Below are positions 16,223-24,873 of a stretch of DNA of 64,000 bases, piece after piece. The notes beneath the pieces were generated by a model that worked only from the letters and a program-made list of their open reading frames with translations, had not been told where the DNA came from and made no database searches. Source of the stretch: Thermohalobaculum sp039180675. Its GTDB lineage: Bacteria; Pseudomonadota; Alphaproteobacteria; Rhodobacterales; Rhodobacteraceae. Each line of letters starts with the position of its first letter. Position 1 is the first letter of the stretch. Both the position numbers and the translations under genes were made by a program. The DNA lies in contig JBCDDC010000002.1 of the NCBI GenBank assembly GCA_039180675.1, positions 62,001 through 126,000 of the forward strand, written 5' to 3'.

Positions 16223-16642
16223 ATGGTAGAAGCCTCACACCCGTCATCGAGCCTCTGGCCAAGCCTTTACGAGCCTTTCCGCACACTCGGCACGCGGATC
16301 GCGGACTTCTTCGCACCAGCATCAGAGGCTGCATCCGACGACGCGAACTATGAGATCTCACTGGAGCTCCCCGGCGTGAAGCAGGACGATATCGATGTCT
16401 CGATCGATGGTAACCTCCTGACCATCAAGGGCGAGAAGCGGGTGAAGCGCGAGAGCAAGGAAGGTTCGGTCTATTTCTGCGAACGCCAGTATGGCGCGTT
16501 TCGCCGGTCCTTCCGCCTGCCGTCGGATGCGCAGGGCGATAAAATCGATGCAACGTTTACCGATGGCGTGCTCCTGCTGAAGATCCCGAAACGCGACGAG
16601 ACGACACCAGACGCCAAGAAGATCGAGGTTCGGAGCGCCTGA
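16223..16642 (+). CDS. Hsp20 family small heat shock protein
   Basis: A 139-residue ATP-independent holdase of the alpha-crystallin family. After a short hydrophobic N-terminus the crystallin domain runs from YEISLELPGVKQDDIDVSI through NLLTIKGEKR to FRLPSDAQGDKIDATFTDGVLLLKIPKR. The C-terminal I-x-I/V anchor (KKIEVRSA) is short. GGAGG lies six bases before ATG 16223. It follows the DksA-like gene by 80 bases and has an Fnr-type box upstream, so it may respond to oxygen limitation as well as heat; I found no clear RpoH promoter. Confidence 0.92.
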   Translation: MVEASHPSSSLWPSLYEPFRTLGTRIADFFAPASEAASDDANYEISLELPGVKQDDIDVSIDGNLLTIKGEKRVKRESKEGSVYFCERQYGAFRRSFRLPSDAQGDKIDATFTDGVLLLKIPKRDETTPDAKKIEVRSA

Positions 16643-16669
16643 GAGCAGGTGCGACCGGCGCGCGTTTTA

Positions 16670-17893
16670 TCAGGCGGGCGCCGGTGACCAGGCCCGGTCG
16701 CGGACTGGCAGGTGGACGATCGCGGAAAAGATGCCGAGCGCGATCGAGGCATACCAGATCAGGTCGTAGTTGCCGTAGAGATCATAGACCCGCCCGCCCA
16801 TATAGATGCCGATGAAGCTGCCGACCTGATGGCTGAGAAATACGATCCCATAGAGTGTTCCCATATGCTTTGGCCCGAACATCGTGGCGACGAGGCCCGA
16901 GGTCAGCGGCACCGTGGTCAGCCACAAGAGCCCCATGAAGAATGAGAAGATGATCACTGTCAGCGGCGTGAAGGGGATCGAGATGAAGACAAAGATCACC
17001 ACCGCCCTCAGCGCGTAGATCGCCGACAGGATCCACGGTTTTGGCATCCTTGCGCCGAGCTGGCCGACGATCAGCGTTCCGATGAAATTGGCGACGCCCA
17101 CGATCGAGAGTGTCAGGGCACCAAGCTCGGTCGCCGGTCCCTCCGGTGTCGCGCAGACCTCGGCGACGAAGGCGGGGAAATGTGCGCCGATGAAGGCGAC
17201 GTGAAAGCCGCAGACAAAGAAGCCCGCTGTGAGCAGCAGGTAGGAGGAATGCCCAAACGCCCGCCTCAGGAGATCTGCGGTCGAAAGATCGTCATTCACC
17301 GAAGCGTTCCCCGCGGGCATATCGGCCTTCATGAAGGGGATGCACATCGCCATCGGGATCAGAAAGAGCGTGATGATGAGGAGCGCTGTCTGCCAGCCCA
17401 GGGCGTCGACCATGACGCCGGAAAGCGCAGGCATGATCATCTGGCCGACCGAGCCGAAGGCGGCGGCGAGTGCCAATGCCTGGCTGCGCTTCTCCTCCGG
17501 CGTTGCGCGGCCGACGACTGAGAGGATGATCCCGAACGCGGTGCCGGAGACGCCAAAGCCCACCAGGACGCCCGCGCCCGTGTGCTGCATCATCGGGGTC
17601 GATCCGTAGACGCTGATCAGCATGCCGAGGAGATAGGCGGCAAATCCCAGCCAGAGCGCCCGGCGGTCTCCGAACCGGTCTGCGATCCAGCCAAAGAACG
17701 GCTGCCCCAGCCCCCAGACCATGTTCTGGATCGCCATGGAGAGGGAGAAGACTTCTCGCGGCCAACCATAGGTGTCGGAGATCGGGTCGAGCATGACACC
17801 GAAAACCGAGCGGATCCCGAAACTGATCGAGAGGATGATCGCCCCTGCGGCGATGATGATCGTCTGATTCGAGAACCTGGGAGCGGTATTCAT
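16670..17893 (-). CDS. MFS transporter, monocarboxylate/oxalate-formate type
   Basis: A 407-residue major facilitator with twelve hydrophobic segments. The loop between helices 2 and 3 carries GWIADRFGDRRALWLG, the MFS motif A, and the N-terminus has SFGIRSVFGVMLDPIS, a pattern seen in OFA/MCT-like carriers of organic anions. A central charged loop (NDDLSTADLLRRAFG) separates the halves. It likely moves a small organic acid or drug across the inner membrane; direction and substrate are unknown. It converges on hsp20 and is divergent from zapE with 108 bases between them. Confidence 0.88.
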   Translation of the reverse strand: MNTAPRFSNQTIIIAAGAIILSISFGIRSVFGVMLDPISDTYGWPREVFSLSMAIQNMVWGLGQPFFGWIADRFGDRRALWLGFAAYLLGMLISVYGSTPMMQHTGAGVLVGFGVSGTAFGIILSVVGRATPEEKRSQALALAAAFGSVGQMIMPALSGVMVDALGWQTALLIITLFLIPMAMCIPFMKADMPAGNASVNDDLSTADLLRRAFGHSSYLLLTAGFFVCGFHVAFIGAHFPAFVAEVCATPEGPATELGALTLSIVGVANFIGTLIVGQLGARMPKPWILSAIYALRAVVIFVFISIPFTPLTVIIFSFFMGLLWLTTVPLTSGLVATMFGPKHMGTLYGIVFLSHQVGSFIGIYMGGRVYDLYGNYDLIWYASIALGIFSAIVHLPVRDRAWSPAPA

Positions 17894-18001
17894 AATGATC
17901 CGACAGTGACGGGGACGGGTGGGCCAGTCAAAGCAAGTCTTGTGATGGCGAGGCTCACACTTTTAAAATAGTTGGGTAGTGCGCGGCAGAGGGAAACCGG
18001 C

Positions 18002-19120
18002 ATGATCGATGGCCCGATGTCGCTTTACCGCTCCCAGATCGCCGATGGGACGATCCGGGCAGACAGCGCGCAGAGAGCGGCGGTCGAGAAGCTCCAGCTC
18101 CTGCATATGCGGCTCAAGGATTACGACCCGAACCAGGGAAAGAAGGTTGCCCTTGGCTGGCTGGGATTTGGCCGCAAGGCCGCGAAGCAGGACAAAGAAC
18201 TCGCCGGGATTTACATGTTCGGTGGCGTGGGGCGGGGCAAATCCATGCTGATGGATCTGTTCTTCGAAGGGGCGCCGGTGGCGCGCAAGCGCCGTGTGCA
18301 TTTCCACGCCTTCATGGCTGAGGTTCATGTGGGTGTGCACATCGCGCGCGAGAGCAATGTGAAAGACCCGATCAAGCCTGTCGCCGAGGAGGTCGCGGAG
18401 AGTGCGACGCTGCTCTGCTTTGACGAGTTCCAGGTCACCGATATCACCGATGCGATGATCCTGGGCCGGCTGTTCGAGGCGCTGTTCGAGCGCGGGGTCG
18501 TGGTGGTCGCAACCTCGAACCGCCCGCCGGATGATCTCTATAAGGACGGTTTGAATCGGGCGCTTTTCCTGCCTTTCATCCAGTTGTTGAAAGAGAAGGT
18601 CGATATCGTCGAGCTCGACAGCCCGACCGACTACCGGCTGGGACGAGCGATGCGGGAGCAACGCTATTTTTGGCCACTTGGCCCGGGCGCCCGGATGGGC
18701 ATGGACGCAGCGTGGCAACGGGAGACGGCTGGCGAGCATGCCGCGCCCGTCACCCTGTCGATCCGGGGACGGCGTATCAAGATCGACGAGGCGACGGAAG
18801 ATGTCGGGCGTGCTACGTTCGAGGAGCTGTGCGAAAAACCGCTCGGCCCGTCGGATTACCTCGCGATCGCGGAGCGGTTTGAGACCTTCCTCTTGGACGA
18901 TGTGCCAAGGCTCGGTTGGGAGCAGAACAACGAGGCCAAGCGGCTGGTAACCCTGATCGATGCGTTCTACGAAGCGCAGGTGAAGCTCTATATCTCCGCC
19001 GGTGCACCGGCGGAAGAACTCTACATCGAAGGCAAGGGTGCGTTCGAGTTCGAACGCACGGCCTCGCGCCTGGCAGAGATGCAGTCCGACAGCTACCCGG
19101 GCGTTCGTGAAACGGTCTAA
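18002..19120 (+). CDS. zapE: cell division protein ZapE, AFG1-like ATPase
   Basis: A 372-residue AAA-type ATPase of the AFG1/ZapE family. Walker A is GGVGRGKS at residues 74-81, Walker B is LLCFDEF at about 137-143 and a sensor Asn sits in VATSNRPPDDLY. ZapE acts on the FtsZ ring, while mitochondrial AFG1 helps remove respiratory chain subunits, so a link with the adjacent sdh operon is possible but unproved. ATG 18002 has AGAGGGA upstream; ATG 18017 is an alternative. It overlaps the end of the next gene by four bases on the opposite strand. Confidence 0.9.
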   Translation: MIDGPMSLYRSQIADGTIRADSAQRAAVEKLQLLHMRLKDYDPNQGKKVALGWLGFGRKAAKQDKELAGIYMFGGVGRGKSMLMDLFFEGAPVARKRRVHFHAFMAEVHVGVHIARESNVKDPIKPVAEEVAESATLLCFDEFQVTDITDAMILGRLFEALFERGVVVVATSNRPPDDLYKDGLNRALFLPFIQLLKEKVDIVELDSPTDYRLGRAMREQRYFWPLGPGARMGMDAAWQRETAGEHAAPVTLSIRGRRIKIDEATEDVGRATFEELCEKPLGPSDYLAIAERFETFLLDDVPRLGWEQNNEAKRLVTLIDAFYEAQVKLYISAGAPAEELYIEGKGAFEFERTASRLAEMQSDSYPGVRETV

Positions 19121-19800
19121 GCGTAGCGCCTGAAGAGAAGTGCGCTGAAGCGGGAGGCTGCAGGATCGTAGGAGAAACCTTCTGAGATCGTGTGCACGAT
19201 CAGCCGGTCGCGTTCTGCCGGGGGGGCGCCTGCGGCGCTGTTCGTCAGCAGGATTGCCGAGACGCTGGAGGGCAATTGGCTGATCAATGTCGGATCGGTT
19301 GTCCCGACCGAGAGGATCATGGTGTCGATCCGCTCTTCCGCCAGTATCAGGTCGCGGTCGAACCAGGGAGACGCATTGGCCTCGACAGTGCTCTGATCCT
19401 CAAGCGGCCGGTCGCGTGCCAACGCGCCGAAGATCGCCTCCGCCCCCAATCTGTTTTCTGCAAATAACGCCGCCATGATCTGCGCGTCGCACTGATCCGC
19501 ATCGAGGGCGATCACGCGGCGTGCGCCGCTGTGGGCAGCGAACCCGGCTAGAAGACCAGTTCCCGCATCCACAAACAGCATGCGGCTGCGCCGATTGATC
19601 ATCGATCTCAAAACGTAGGCGGCCTCATCCCGGTCATGGGCTGATGAGCCTTGCTGGCCTAGGCTTTCTTGAAAGACATGGCGATCGTCGATCGCCCCAG
19701 GCGGCACGACTAGTCCATTCCACCGCAGGGGATGTGCGCGAGGCGACCCGTCTCTCGACTGGAACAGGCGGAAATCAGCCATCTGCACAACATGCGACAT
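19117..19800 (-). CDS. methyltransferase-like hypothetical protein
   Basis: A 227-residue protein. Residues 74-100 (MLFVDAGTGLLAGFAAHSG then RRVIALDADQ) resemble the SAM-binding loop and acidic strand of class I methyltransferases, as in FkbM-like proteins, but the later motifs are not convincing, so catalysis is uncertain. Several Ser-Asp rich loops and a final SRFSALLFRRY strand follow. It converges with zapE with a four-base overlap. A TTAA-N7-TTAA dyad lies 25 bases upstream of the ATG, suggesting CtrA control. Confidence 0.6.
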   Translation of the reverse strand: MSHVVQMADFRLFQSRDGSPRAHPLRWNGLVVPPGAIDDRHVFQESLGQQGSSAHDRDEAAYVLRSMINRRSRMLFVDAGTGLLAGFAAHSGARRVIALDADQCDAQIMAALFAENRLGAEAIFGALARDRPLEDQSTVEANASPWFDRDLILAEERIDTMILSVGTTDPTLISQLPSSVSAILLTNSAAGAPPAERDRLIVHTISEGFSYDPAASRFSALLFRRYA

Positions 19801-19824
19801 GGTGCGATCAGTAGCCGTTAACTA

Positions 19825-19839
19825 TTAATGGTCGATTAA
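19825..19839 (-). promoter_or_regulatory. CtrA-type box
   Basis: TTAA-TGGTCGA-TTAA matches the full CtrA site (TTAA-N7-TTAA) exactly. It sits in the 52-base gap between sdhB and the methyltransferase-like gene, 25 bases before the latter's start codon, and overlaps a GTTAAC palindrome. The position would overlap a promoter. Confidence 0.5.
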
Positions 19840-19852
19840 CCCGGACACTGGT

Positions 19853-20632
19853 TTAGACCTGCCGCTCGACCATCATCTTCTTTATCTCGGCGATCGCGCG
19901 GGCTGGGTTGAGCCCCTTTGGACAGGTCTTTGCGCAGTTCATGATCGTGTGGCAGCGGTAGAGACGGAACGGATCCTCCAGGTGGTCCAGCCGGTCACCG
20001 GTCGCTTCGTCCCGGCTGTCGATCAGCCAGCGATAGGCATGCAGCAAGGCGGCCGGGCCGAGATAGCGGTCCCCGTTCCACCAGTAGCTGGGACACGAGG
20101 TGGAGCAGCAGGCGCAAAGCACGCATTCGTAGAGGCCGTCGAGCTTCGCGCGGTCATCGGCGGTCTGGCGCCACTCCTTCTCAGGCGTGGGGCTTTCGGT
20201 CTCGAGCCACGGCTTGATCGAAGCATGTTGGGCGTAGAAGTGGGTAAGATCCGGCACCAGATCCTTCACCACCGGCATATGCGGCAGCGGATAGATCTTC
20301 ACGTCACCCCGGATATCGTCGATCGCCTTGAGGCAGGCCAGCGTGTTGGTGCCGTCGATATTCATGGAACAAGACCCGCAGATCCCCTCGCGGCACGAGC
20401 GGCGGAAGGTCAGCGTCGGGTCGATCTCGTTCTTGATCTTGATGATCAGGTCCAGAACCATGGGTCCGCAGGTATCAAGATCGACGAAATAGGTGTCCAG
20501 ACGCGGGTTCTCCCCGGAATCGGGGTTCCAGCGGTAAACCTTTACCTTTCTCAGGTTGGACGCACCCTCAGGTTTCGGCCATGTCTTGCCGACCTTGATC
20601 GTCGAGTTTTTGGGCAGCGTGAATTCAACCAT
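19853..20632 (-). CDS. sdhB: succinate dehydrogenase iron-sulfur subunit
   Basis: A 259-residue subunit that passes electrons from FAD in SdhA to ubiquinone. The [2Fe-2S] cysteines are at 80, 85 and 88 (CREGICGSCSMN), followed by the ferredoxin-type clusters in CVLCACCSTSCP and CHTIMNCAKTCPKG. Length is typical. ATG 20632 was chosen because the conserved VEFTLPKNS start lies there; the frame stays open to 20746 within the preceding gene. It is unusually separated from sdhA by two unrelated genes. Confidence 0.97.
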   Translation of the reverse strand: MVEFTLPKNSTIKVGKTWPKPEGASNLRKVKVYRWNPDSGENPRLDTYFVDLDTCGPMVLDLIIKIKNEIDPTLTFRRSCREGICGSCSMNIDGTNTLACLKAIDDIRGDVKIYPLPHMPVVKDLVPDLTHFYAQHASIKPWLETESPTPEKEWRQTADDRAKLDGLYECVLCACCSTSCPSYWWNGDRYLGPAALLHAYRWLIDSRDEATGDRLDHLEDPFRLYRCHTIMNCAKTCPKGLNPARAIAEIKKMMVERQV

Positions 20633-20664
20633 GGTCCTGCGCCTTTCATCTTGCTGGTAATGTC

Positions 20665-21177
20665 TTACCTGGCTGTGTGTTTGTCCAGTATCCGGCCGCG
20701 ACTGTTGATGTGGTGCGTCGCCGCTGTGATCACTTTGGGCGACCATTCGAGATAGACGTCGGGTAGGCCCTCCTCGTTGTCGCCATCTGTCTGATCTGTT
20801 TCGATAAAACCCTCACGCGCGTAGAAGGCGCGAGCGGGGCGGTTCTGCTGGAAAGCCCATAGCGAGAGGCCGCTTGGCCGTGCCTCCTTGGCGGTGATCA
20901 ACAATTGATGTCCGACCCCGCGCCTCCGCGCCCGGTGTGCGATGTAGACGTCGGTGACAAGGCCGCTTTGACCCAGCGCGAGGAAGCCGATCACGCTGCT
21001 CTCCGCCTCGGCGATCCAGACGGTTCGCTTTGGGATGATCTGGTCGCGATAGTGCTCCAGCACGCTTTGTCGGGTGTGGCAGCGCGGCATCCATTCGGTC
21101 GCGTCGATCCACGCGTTCAGGATGTCCGCGCATTCCGCCGCATCTTCGGCTCTCGCCGGTCGGATCCTTGGGCTCAT
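20665..21177 (-). CDS. GNAT acetyltransferase inserted between sdhA and sdhB
   Basis: A 170-residue GNAT protein: IRPARAEDAAECADILN at the start, WIAEAESSVIGFLAL, then the cofactor strand LVTDVYIAHRARRRGVGHQLL and RPARAFYAREGFIE. The pattern resembles PhnO/PitX-like single acetyltransferases; the substrate is unknown. The C-terminal 25 residues are basic and unrelated to the fold. Its ATG overlaps the stop of the methyltransferase gene as ATGA and it ends 32 bases before the sdhB start, so it rides on the sdh transcript. Confidence 0.85.
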   Translation of the reverse strand: MSPRIRPARAEDAAECADILNAWIDATEWMPRCHTRQSVLEHYRDQIIPKRTVWIAEAESSVIGFLALGQSGLVTDVYIAHRARRRGVGHQLLITAKEARPSGLSLWAFQQNRPARAFYAREGFIETDQTDGDNEEGLPDVYLEWSPKVITAATHHINSRGRILDKHTAR

Positions 21178-21923
21178 GCCGGTTTCCTCCCGATAAAGAT
21201 CCGCTCGCCCCGGTGGAGTGCATGGTGGGAGACATCCGGCTCTTGGGCCACGAACATTGCGAGATCAAAGCCCGCCATCCGGATCCGCTCCCGAATATCA
21301 CGGCCGTAAAAGCGGAGATGTGTCGGGTCGCCATAGTGAAGCGCGCGGTCTTTGTCAGACGTGATCGCGGGGTTCTCGTAGCTCTCGTCCCATCCTTCTA
21401 TCAACGGCACCGTGATCACGGCCTGGCCGCCGGGTCGCAGAATGCGGAAGATCTCGGACAGCGCCTTGCTGTCGTCGACATGCTCGAGCACATGGTTGGC
21501 CATGACGAGGTCATAACAGGCATCCGGAAGATCGATGGCCGTAATATCGAGTTGCAGGTCGAATTCATCGTTCAAATCGGCGGTTCGGTAGCGTGCTCCA
21601 CGGGCTTCAAAACAGCCGCGAACCCAGGGTTCGGCCGCAAAATGGAGGATCTCTGCGTTCTCCGGCAACGTCATCTCACGATCCATCCACAGCTTGAGCA
21701 GGCGATGCCGGGGCCGGGAGTCGCAGCGCGGGCACCAGATATCCAGCTTGTGGCGAACCGGCGAGAAGAACCCGCGGTAGTCGCAGATCGGGCAATGGCG
21801 CGGATGATGCCCGCCGGCGCGTTCGGTGAAGTAGCGAACGGCCCTATCCGCACGAAAGGCGAGGATCTCGCGGATCATCGCTTCGTCACGTGCGGCAGGA
21901 TCCTTTGGAAACCGCGGCTTCAT
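21174..21923 (-). CDS. SAM-dependent methyltransferase with N-terminal zinc ribbon
   Basis: A 249-residue protein. Cys pairs at residues 44/47 (HCPICDYRG) and 64/67 (WCPRCDSRPRHRLL) form a probable zinc ribbon, as in methyltransferases of glycan or tRNA clusters. The SAM half is atypical at the first glycine loop (ILHFAAEPWVRGCF), but has YRTADLNDEFDLQLD, the DLVMANHVLEHV motif and ILRPGGQAVITVPL. It lies 210 bases after sdhA. The gap 21924-22133 holds no convincing gene. Confidence 0.82.
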   Translation of the reverse strand: MKPRFPKDPAARDEAMIREILAFRADRAVRYFTERAGGHHPRHCPICDYRGFFSPVRHKLDIWCPRCDSRPRHRLLKLWMDREMTLPENAEILHFAAEPWVRGCFEARGARYRTADLNDEFDLQLDITAIDLPDACYDLVMANHVLEHVDDSKALSEIFRILRPGGQAVITVPLIEGWDESYENPAITSDKDRALHYGDPTHLRFYGRDIRERIRMAGFDLAMFVAQEPDVSHHALHRGERIFIGRKPA

Positions 21924-22133
21924 CGAATGTGGACCAGCTCTTTGGCTACGAGACTGCTTTGCATCCGCTGATGACAGTGTGCGAGAGGGCTCAGGCCGGG
22001 CGATTGGCTTTCTTTGAAGAAAGGGCTGAGCGGGCGCCCCCTCTCCGCTAGCGTGACTTTTGGCTGATTACACCTGTGACCATCCTCAAGCAGCGACCGC
22101 GCGAGCTTCCTGCGCATGCTCATCGAAGTGACC

Positions 22134-23936
22134 TCAGTAGACCCTCGCCTTTGGCGCGATCTTGGCCAATGGAATGCCGCCTTCGTTCTCCGGCGTCAAC
22201 GGGTCGACGATGACCGGTCGGTAAGACATCTTCACCTCTTTGTCGATCCAGGCCAGCGAGTGCACGCGCCAGTTCTCATCGTCGCGATCCGGGTAATCCT
22301 CATGGGCGTGCGCCCCTCGGCTTTCCTGGCGCGCCTCGGCCGAGAAGACGGTCGCGAGTGCGTTTGGCAGGAGGTTGCCCAGTTCCAGCGTTTCCATCAG
22401 ATCCGAATTCCAGATCAGCGAACGGTCGGTCACAGAGACGTCGTCGAACATCGCATCGATGCGGCTGATCTTGTCACAGCCCTCCTTCAGCGTCTCCGAA
22501 GTGCGGAAAACTGCCGCGTCCTCCTGCATCGCCTTCTGCAGCGAATTGCGCAGGTTTGCGGTAGGGGTCGCTCCACTCGCGTAGCGCAGGTGGTCGAAGC
22601 GATCCATCGCTTCATCGACCGAGACCGGGTTCAGCTGCTGGTTCGGGGTATCGCGATCGACAACTTCGCCAGCCTTGATCGCCGCCGCGCGGCCGAAGAC
22701 CACAAGGTCGGTCAGCGAGTTCGAGCCTAGCCGGTTTGCGCCGTGGACCGAGCATGACGCAGCTTCACCGCATGCCATCAGGCCTGGGACCACCGCATGC
22801 GGGTCGCCTTTGGTGGGCTTCACCACTTCACCCCAGTAATTGCACGGGATACCGCCCATATTGTAGTGCACCGTGGGCAGAACCGGGATCGGTTCTCGCG
22901 TCACATCGACGCCTGCGAAGATCTTCGCCGTCTCAGAAATGCCGGGAAGGCGGAGCGCGAGTTGCTCCGGCGGCAGGTGGTTGAGGTTGAGGTAGATGTG
23001 GTCGGCCTCCTCCCCCACGCCACGGCCTTCGCGGATCTCCATCGTCATGCAGCGCGAGACAACGTCGCGTGAGGCGAGATCTTTAGCCGATGGGGCGTAG
23101 CGTTCCATAAAGCGCTCGCCTTCGGAGTTGGTGAGGTAACCGCCCTCGCCGCGTGCACCCTCGGTGATGAGGCACCCGGCACCGTAGATCCCTGTGGGGT
23201 GGAATTGCACGAATTCCATGTCCTGCAGCGGGATCCCGGCGCGTGCGACCATGCCGTTCCCGTCACCCGTGCAGGTATGCGCCGAGGTGGCCGAGAAATA
23301 GGCCCGGCCATAACCGCCGGTCGCGAGAACAACCATTTTCGAGCTGAACCGGTGGATGGTTCCGTCATCGAGTTTCCAGGCGATAAGCCCCTGACACTGG
23401 CCGTCATCTGACATGATCAGATCGGTGGCGAAATACTCGATGAAGAACTCGGCGTTCTCCTTCACCGACTGGCCGTAGAGTGTGTGCAGGATCGCGTGGC
23501 CAGTCCGGTCTGCTGCCGCGCAGGTCCGCTGTACCGGTGGGCCGTCGCCAAATTCGGTCATGTGCCCGCCGAACGGGCGCTGGTAGATCTTGCCGTCCTC
23601 GGTTCGGCTGAATGGCACGCCGTAATGCTCGAGCTCCAGCACGCTCTCAGGCGCATTCCGCGCCAGATACTCCATGGCATCCATATCGCCCAGCCAGTCC
23701 GACCCTTTGATGGTGTCGTACATATGCCATTGCCAGTTGTCGGGACCCATATTGGCGAGAGAGGATGCGATACCTCCTTGCGCCGCAACCGTGTGCGAGC
23801 GCGTCGGGAACACTTTGGTCACACAAGCGGTCTTCAAACCCTGTTCGGCCATGCCGAGTGTCGCGCGCAACCCGGCGCCACCAGCGCCAACGACGACGAC
23901 GTCGTATGTGTGATCGATGAAGTCATATGCTGCCAT
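22134..23936 (-). CDS. sdhA: succinate dehydrogenase flavoprotein subunit
   Basis: A 600-residue subunit that oxidises succinate to fumarate with covalently bound FAD. The dinucleotide fold is VVVVGAGGAGLRAT at about 14-27, the FAD-binding His is in RSHTVAAQGG, and the catalytic region shows HPTGIYGAG, GARGEGGYL and the HYNMGGIPCN substrate-binding loop, with GANRLGSNSL near the C-terminal FAD contact. It is 15 bases after sdhD. The large size and motif set are those of complex II, not of L-aspartate oxidase. Confidence 0.98.
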   Translation of the reverse strand: MAAYDFIDHTYDVVVVGAGGAGLRATLGMAEQGLKTACVTKVFPTRSHTVAAQGGIASSLANMGPDNWQWHMYDTIKGSDWLGDMDAMEYLARNAPESVLELEHYGVPFSRTEDGKIYQRPFGGHMTEFGDGPPVQRTCAAADRTGHAILHTLYGQSVKENAEFFIEYFATDLIMSDDGQCQGLIAWKLDDGTIHRFSSKMVVLATGGYGRAYFSATSAHTCTGDGNGMVARAGIPLQDMEFVQFHPTGIYGAGCLITEGARGEGGYLTNSEGERFMERYAPSAKDLASRDVVSRCMTMEIREGRGVGEEADHIYLNLNHLPPEQLALRLPGISETAKIFAGVDVTREPIPVLPTVHYNMGGIPCNYWGEVVKPTKGDPHAVVPGLMACGEAASCSVHGANRLGSNSLTDLVVFGRAAAIKAGEVVDRDTPNQQLNPVSVDEAMDRFDHLRYASGATPTANLRNSLQKAMQEDAAVFRTSETLKEGCDKISRIDAMFDDVSVTDRSLIWNSDLMETLELGNLLPNALATVFSAEARQESRGAHAHEDYPDRDDENWRVHSLAWIDKEVKMSYRPVIVDPLTPENEGGIPLAKIAPKARVY

Positions 23937-23951
23937 AGCTGGATCCTTGGC

Positions 23952-24332
23952 TCAGGCGGTGAAGGCGATCTTTAACACAGCGAAGACGCCGACGAAGCCC
24001 AGAACGGTGCACAACATCGCGTTGCCGAGCAACATTGCAGTGCGCCATGCCGGAGCGTGAACGTAGTCTTCTACGACTGTTTGTATGCCTTGCATCAGAT
24101 GATGACAGCTTACTGCGATGAAAAGTCCCGCAACGATCGCGTGGAACGGGTTCGAGTAGAGCGCCAAGGCTGCCTGATGGCCTTCGCCCAGGGCCTGGGC
24201 GAACGGAATCGCAAAGAGGATCGCAAGCGGTGTCAGCGCGACCGAGGAAATCCGCATCGACCACCAGTGATGCGTGCCCGATTTGCCCGAGCCTAGGCCG
24301 GTTGCATACTGACGGGGGGTTCTAAAACTCAT
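23952..24332 (-). CDS. sdhD: succinate dehydrogenase membrane anchor subunit
   Basis: A 126-residue anchor with three helices: VALTPLAILFAIPFAQAL, HAIVAGLFIAVSCHHLMQG and MLLGNAMLCTVLGFVGVFAVL. HHLMQGIQTVVEDYVH is the SdhD signature; the His in it ligates heme b and the Asp-Tyr near the end of that stretch lies at the quinone site. It starts six bases after the sdhC stop and ends 15 bases before sdhA. Confidence 0.95.
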   Translation of the reverse strand: MSFRTPRQYATGLGSGKSGTHHWWSMRISSVALTPLAILFAIPFAQALGEGHQAALALYSNPFHAIVAGLFIAVSCHHLMQGIQTVVEDYVHAPAWRTAMLLGNAMLCTVLGFVGVFAVLKIAFTA

Positions 24333-24338
24333 CGCGCG

Positions 24339-24728
24339 TCACCACCAGGCCAGAAACAGGATCAGGAGGGTCATCAGACCCGACGCCGCCACAACCGCGA
24401 CCCCCGATTTCGTCACTGTATCGAGCTCGAAACCAAGGCCCATGTCCCACACCAGGTGCCGGATCCCGTTGCAGAGATGATAGCAAAGCGCCCAGGCGGA
24501 ACCGAGCATCACCAGGATACCGATCCAGGAAGTCAGAACGCTGTCCGCGACAGCGAAATGCTCCTCTCCCATTGCGGCTGCCATCATCCACCAGACGATC
24601 GCGATGACGCCGACCATGAGCCCGACGCCAGTGGCGCGGTGCAGGATCGACAGCATCGAGGTGATCTGTGGACGGTAGACCTGTAGGTGGGGGGAAAGTG
24701 GGCGATTGCCCCTGTTCACATCTGCCAT
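24339..24728 (-). CDS. sdhC: succinate dehydrogenase cytochrome b556 subunit
   Basis: A 129-residue heme b anchor. RPLSPHLQVYRPQITSMLSI followed by HRATGVGL is the SdhC signature with the quinone-contacting Ser and Arg, and HLCNGIRHLVWDMG carries the axial heme His. Three hydrophobic segments are present. It is the first gene of the sdh operon, with GGGAGA six bases before its ATG, and 145 bases separate it from the mch gene, where a promoter should lie. Confidence 0.96.
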   Translation of the reverse strand: MADVNRGNRPLSPHLQVYRPQITSMLSILHRATGVGLMVGVIAIVWWMMAAAMGEEHFAVADSVLTSWIGILVMLGSAWALCYHLCNGIRHLVWDMGLGFELDTVTKSGVAVVAASGLMTLLILFLAWW

Positions 24729-24806
24729 AGGTGTCTCCCGGACGGCCGGTCGGTTTGCGATCGGATGCTAGCGTATGAAAGTGAGGCTGACGACCCGTTC
24801 AATTGA

Positions 24807-24818
24807 CACTTCGAAGTG
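24807..24818. promoter_or_regulatory. 12-base perfect palindrome upstream of sdhC
   Basis: CACTTCGAAGTG is a perfect palindrome in the noncoding gap between mch and sdhC, about 80 bases before the sdhC start. It is well placed for an operator of the sdh promoter; no regulator is known for it. Confidence 0.35.
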
Positions 24819-24873
24819 ATTTGATCAGCACTGTTGTTGCAAGACGGTAAACAATTCTGCCACCGGCAAATTT

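Noticed and set aside
21920..22123. 67-residue minus-strand frame between sdhA and the methyltransferase gene
   Set aside because: No ribosome site at its start, no family features, and the composition is that of noncoding DNA; left as intergenic.
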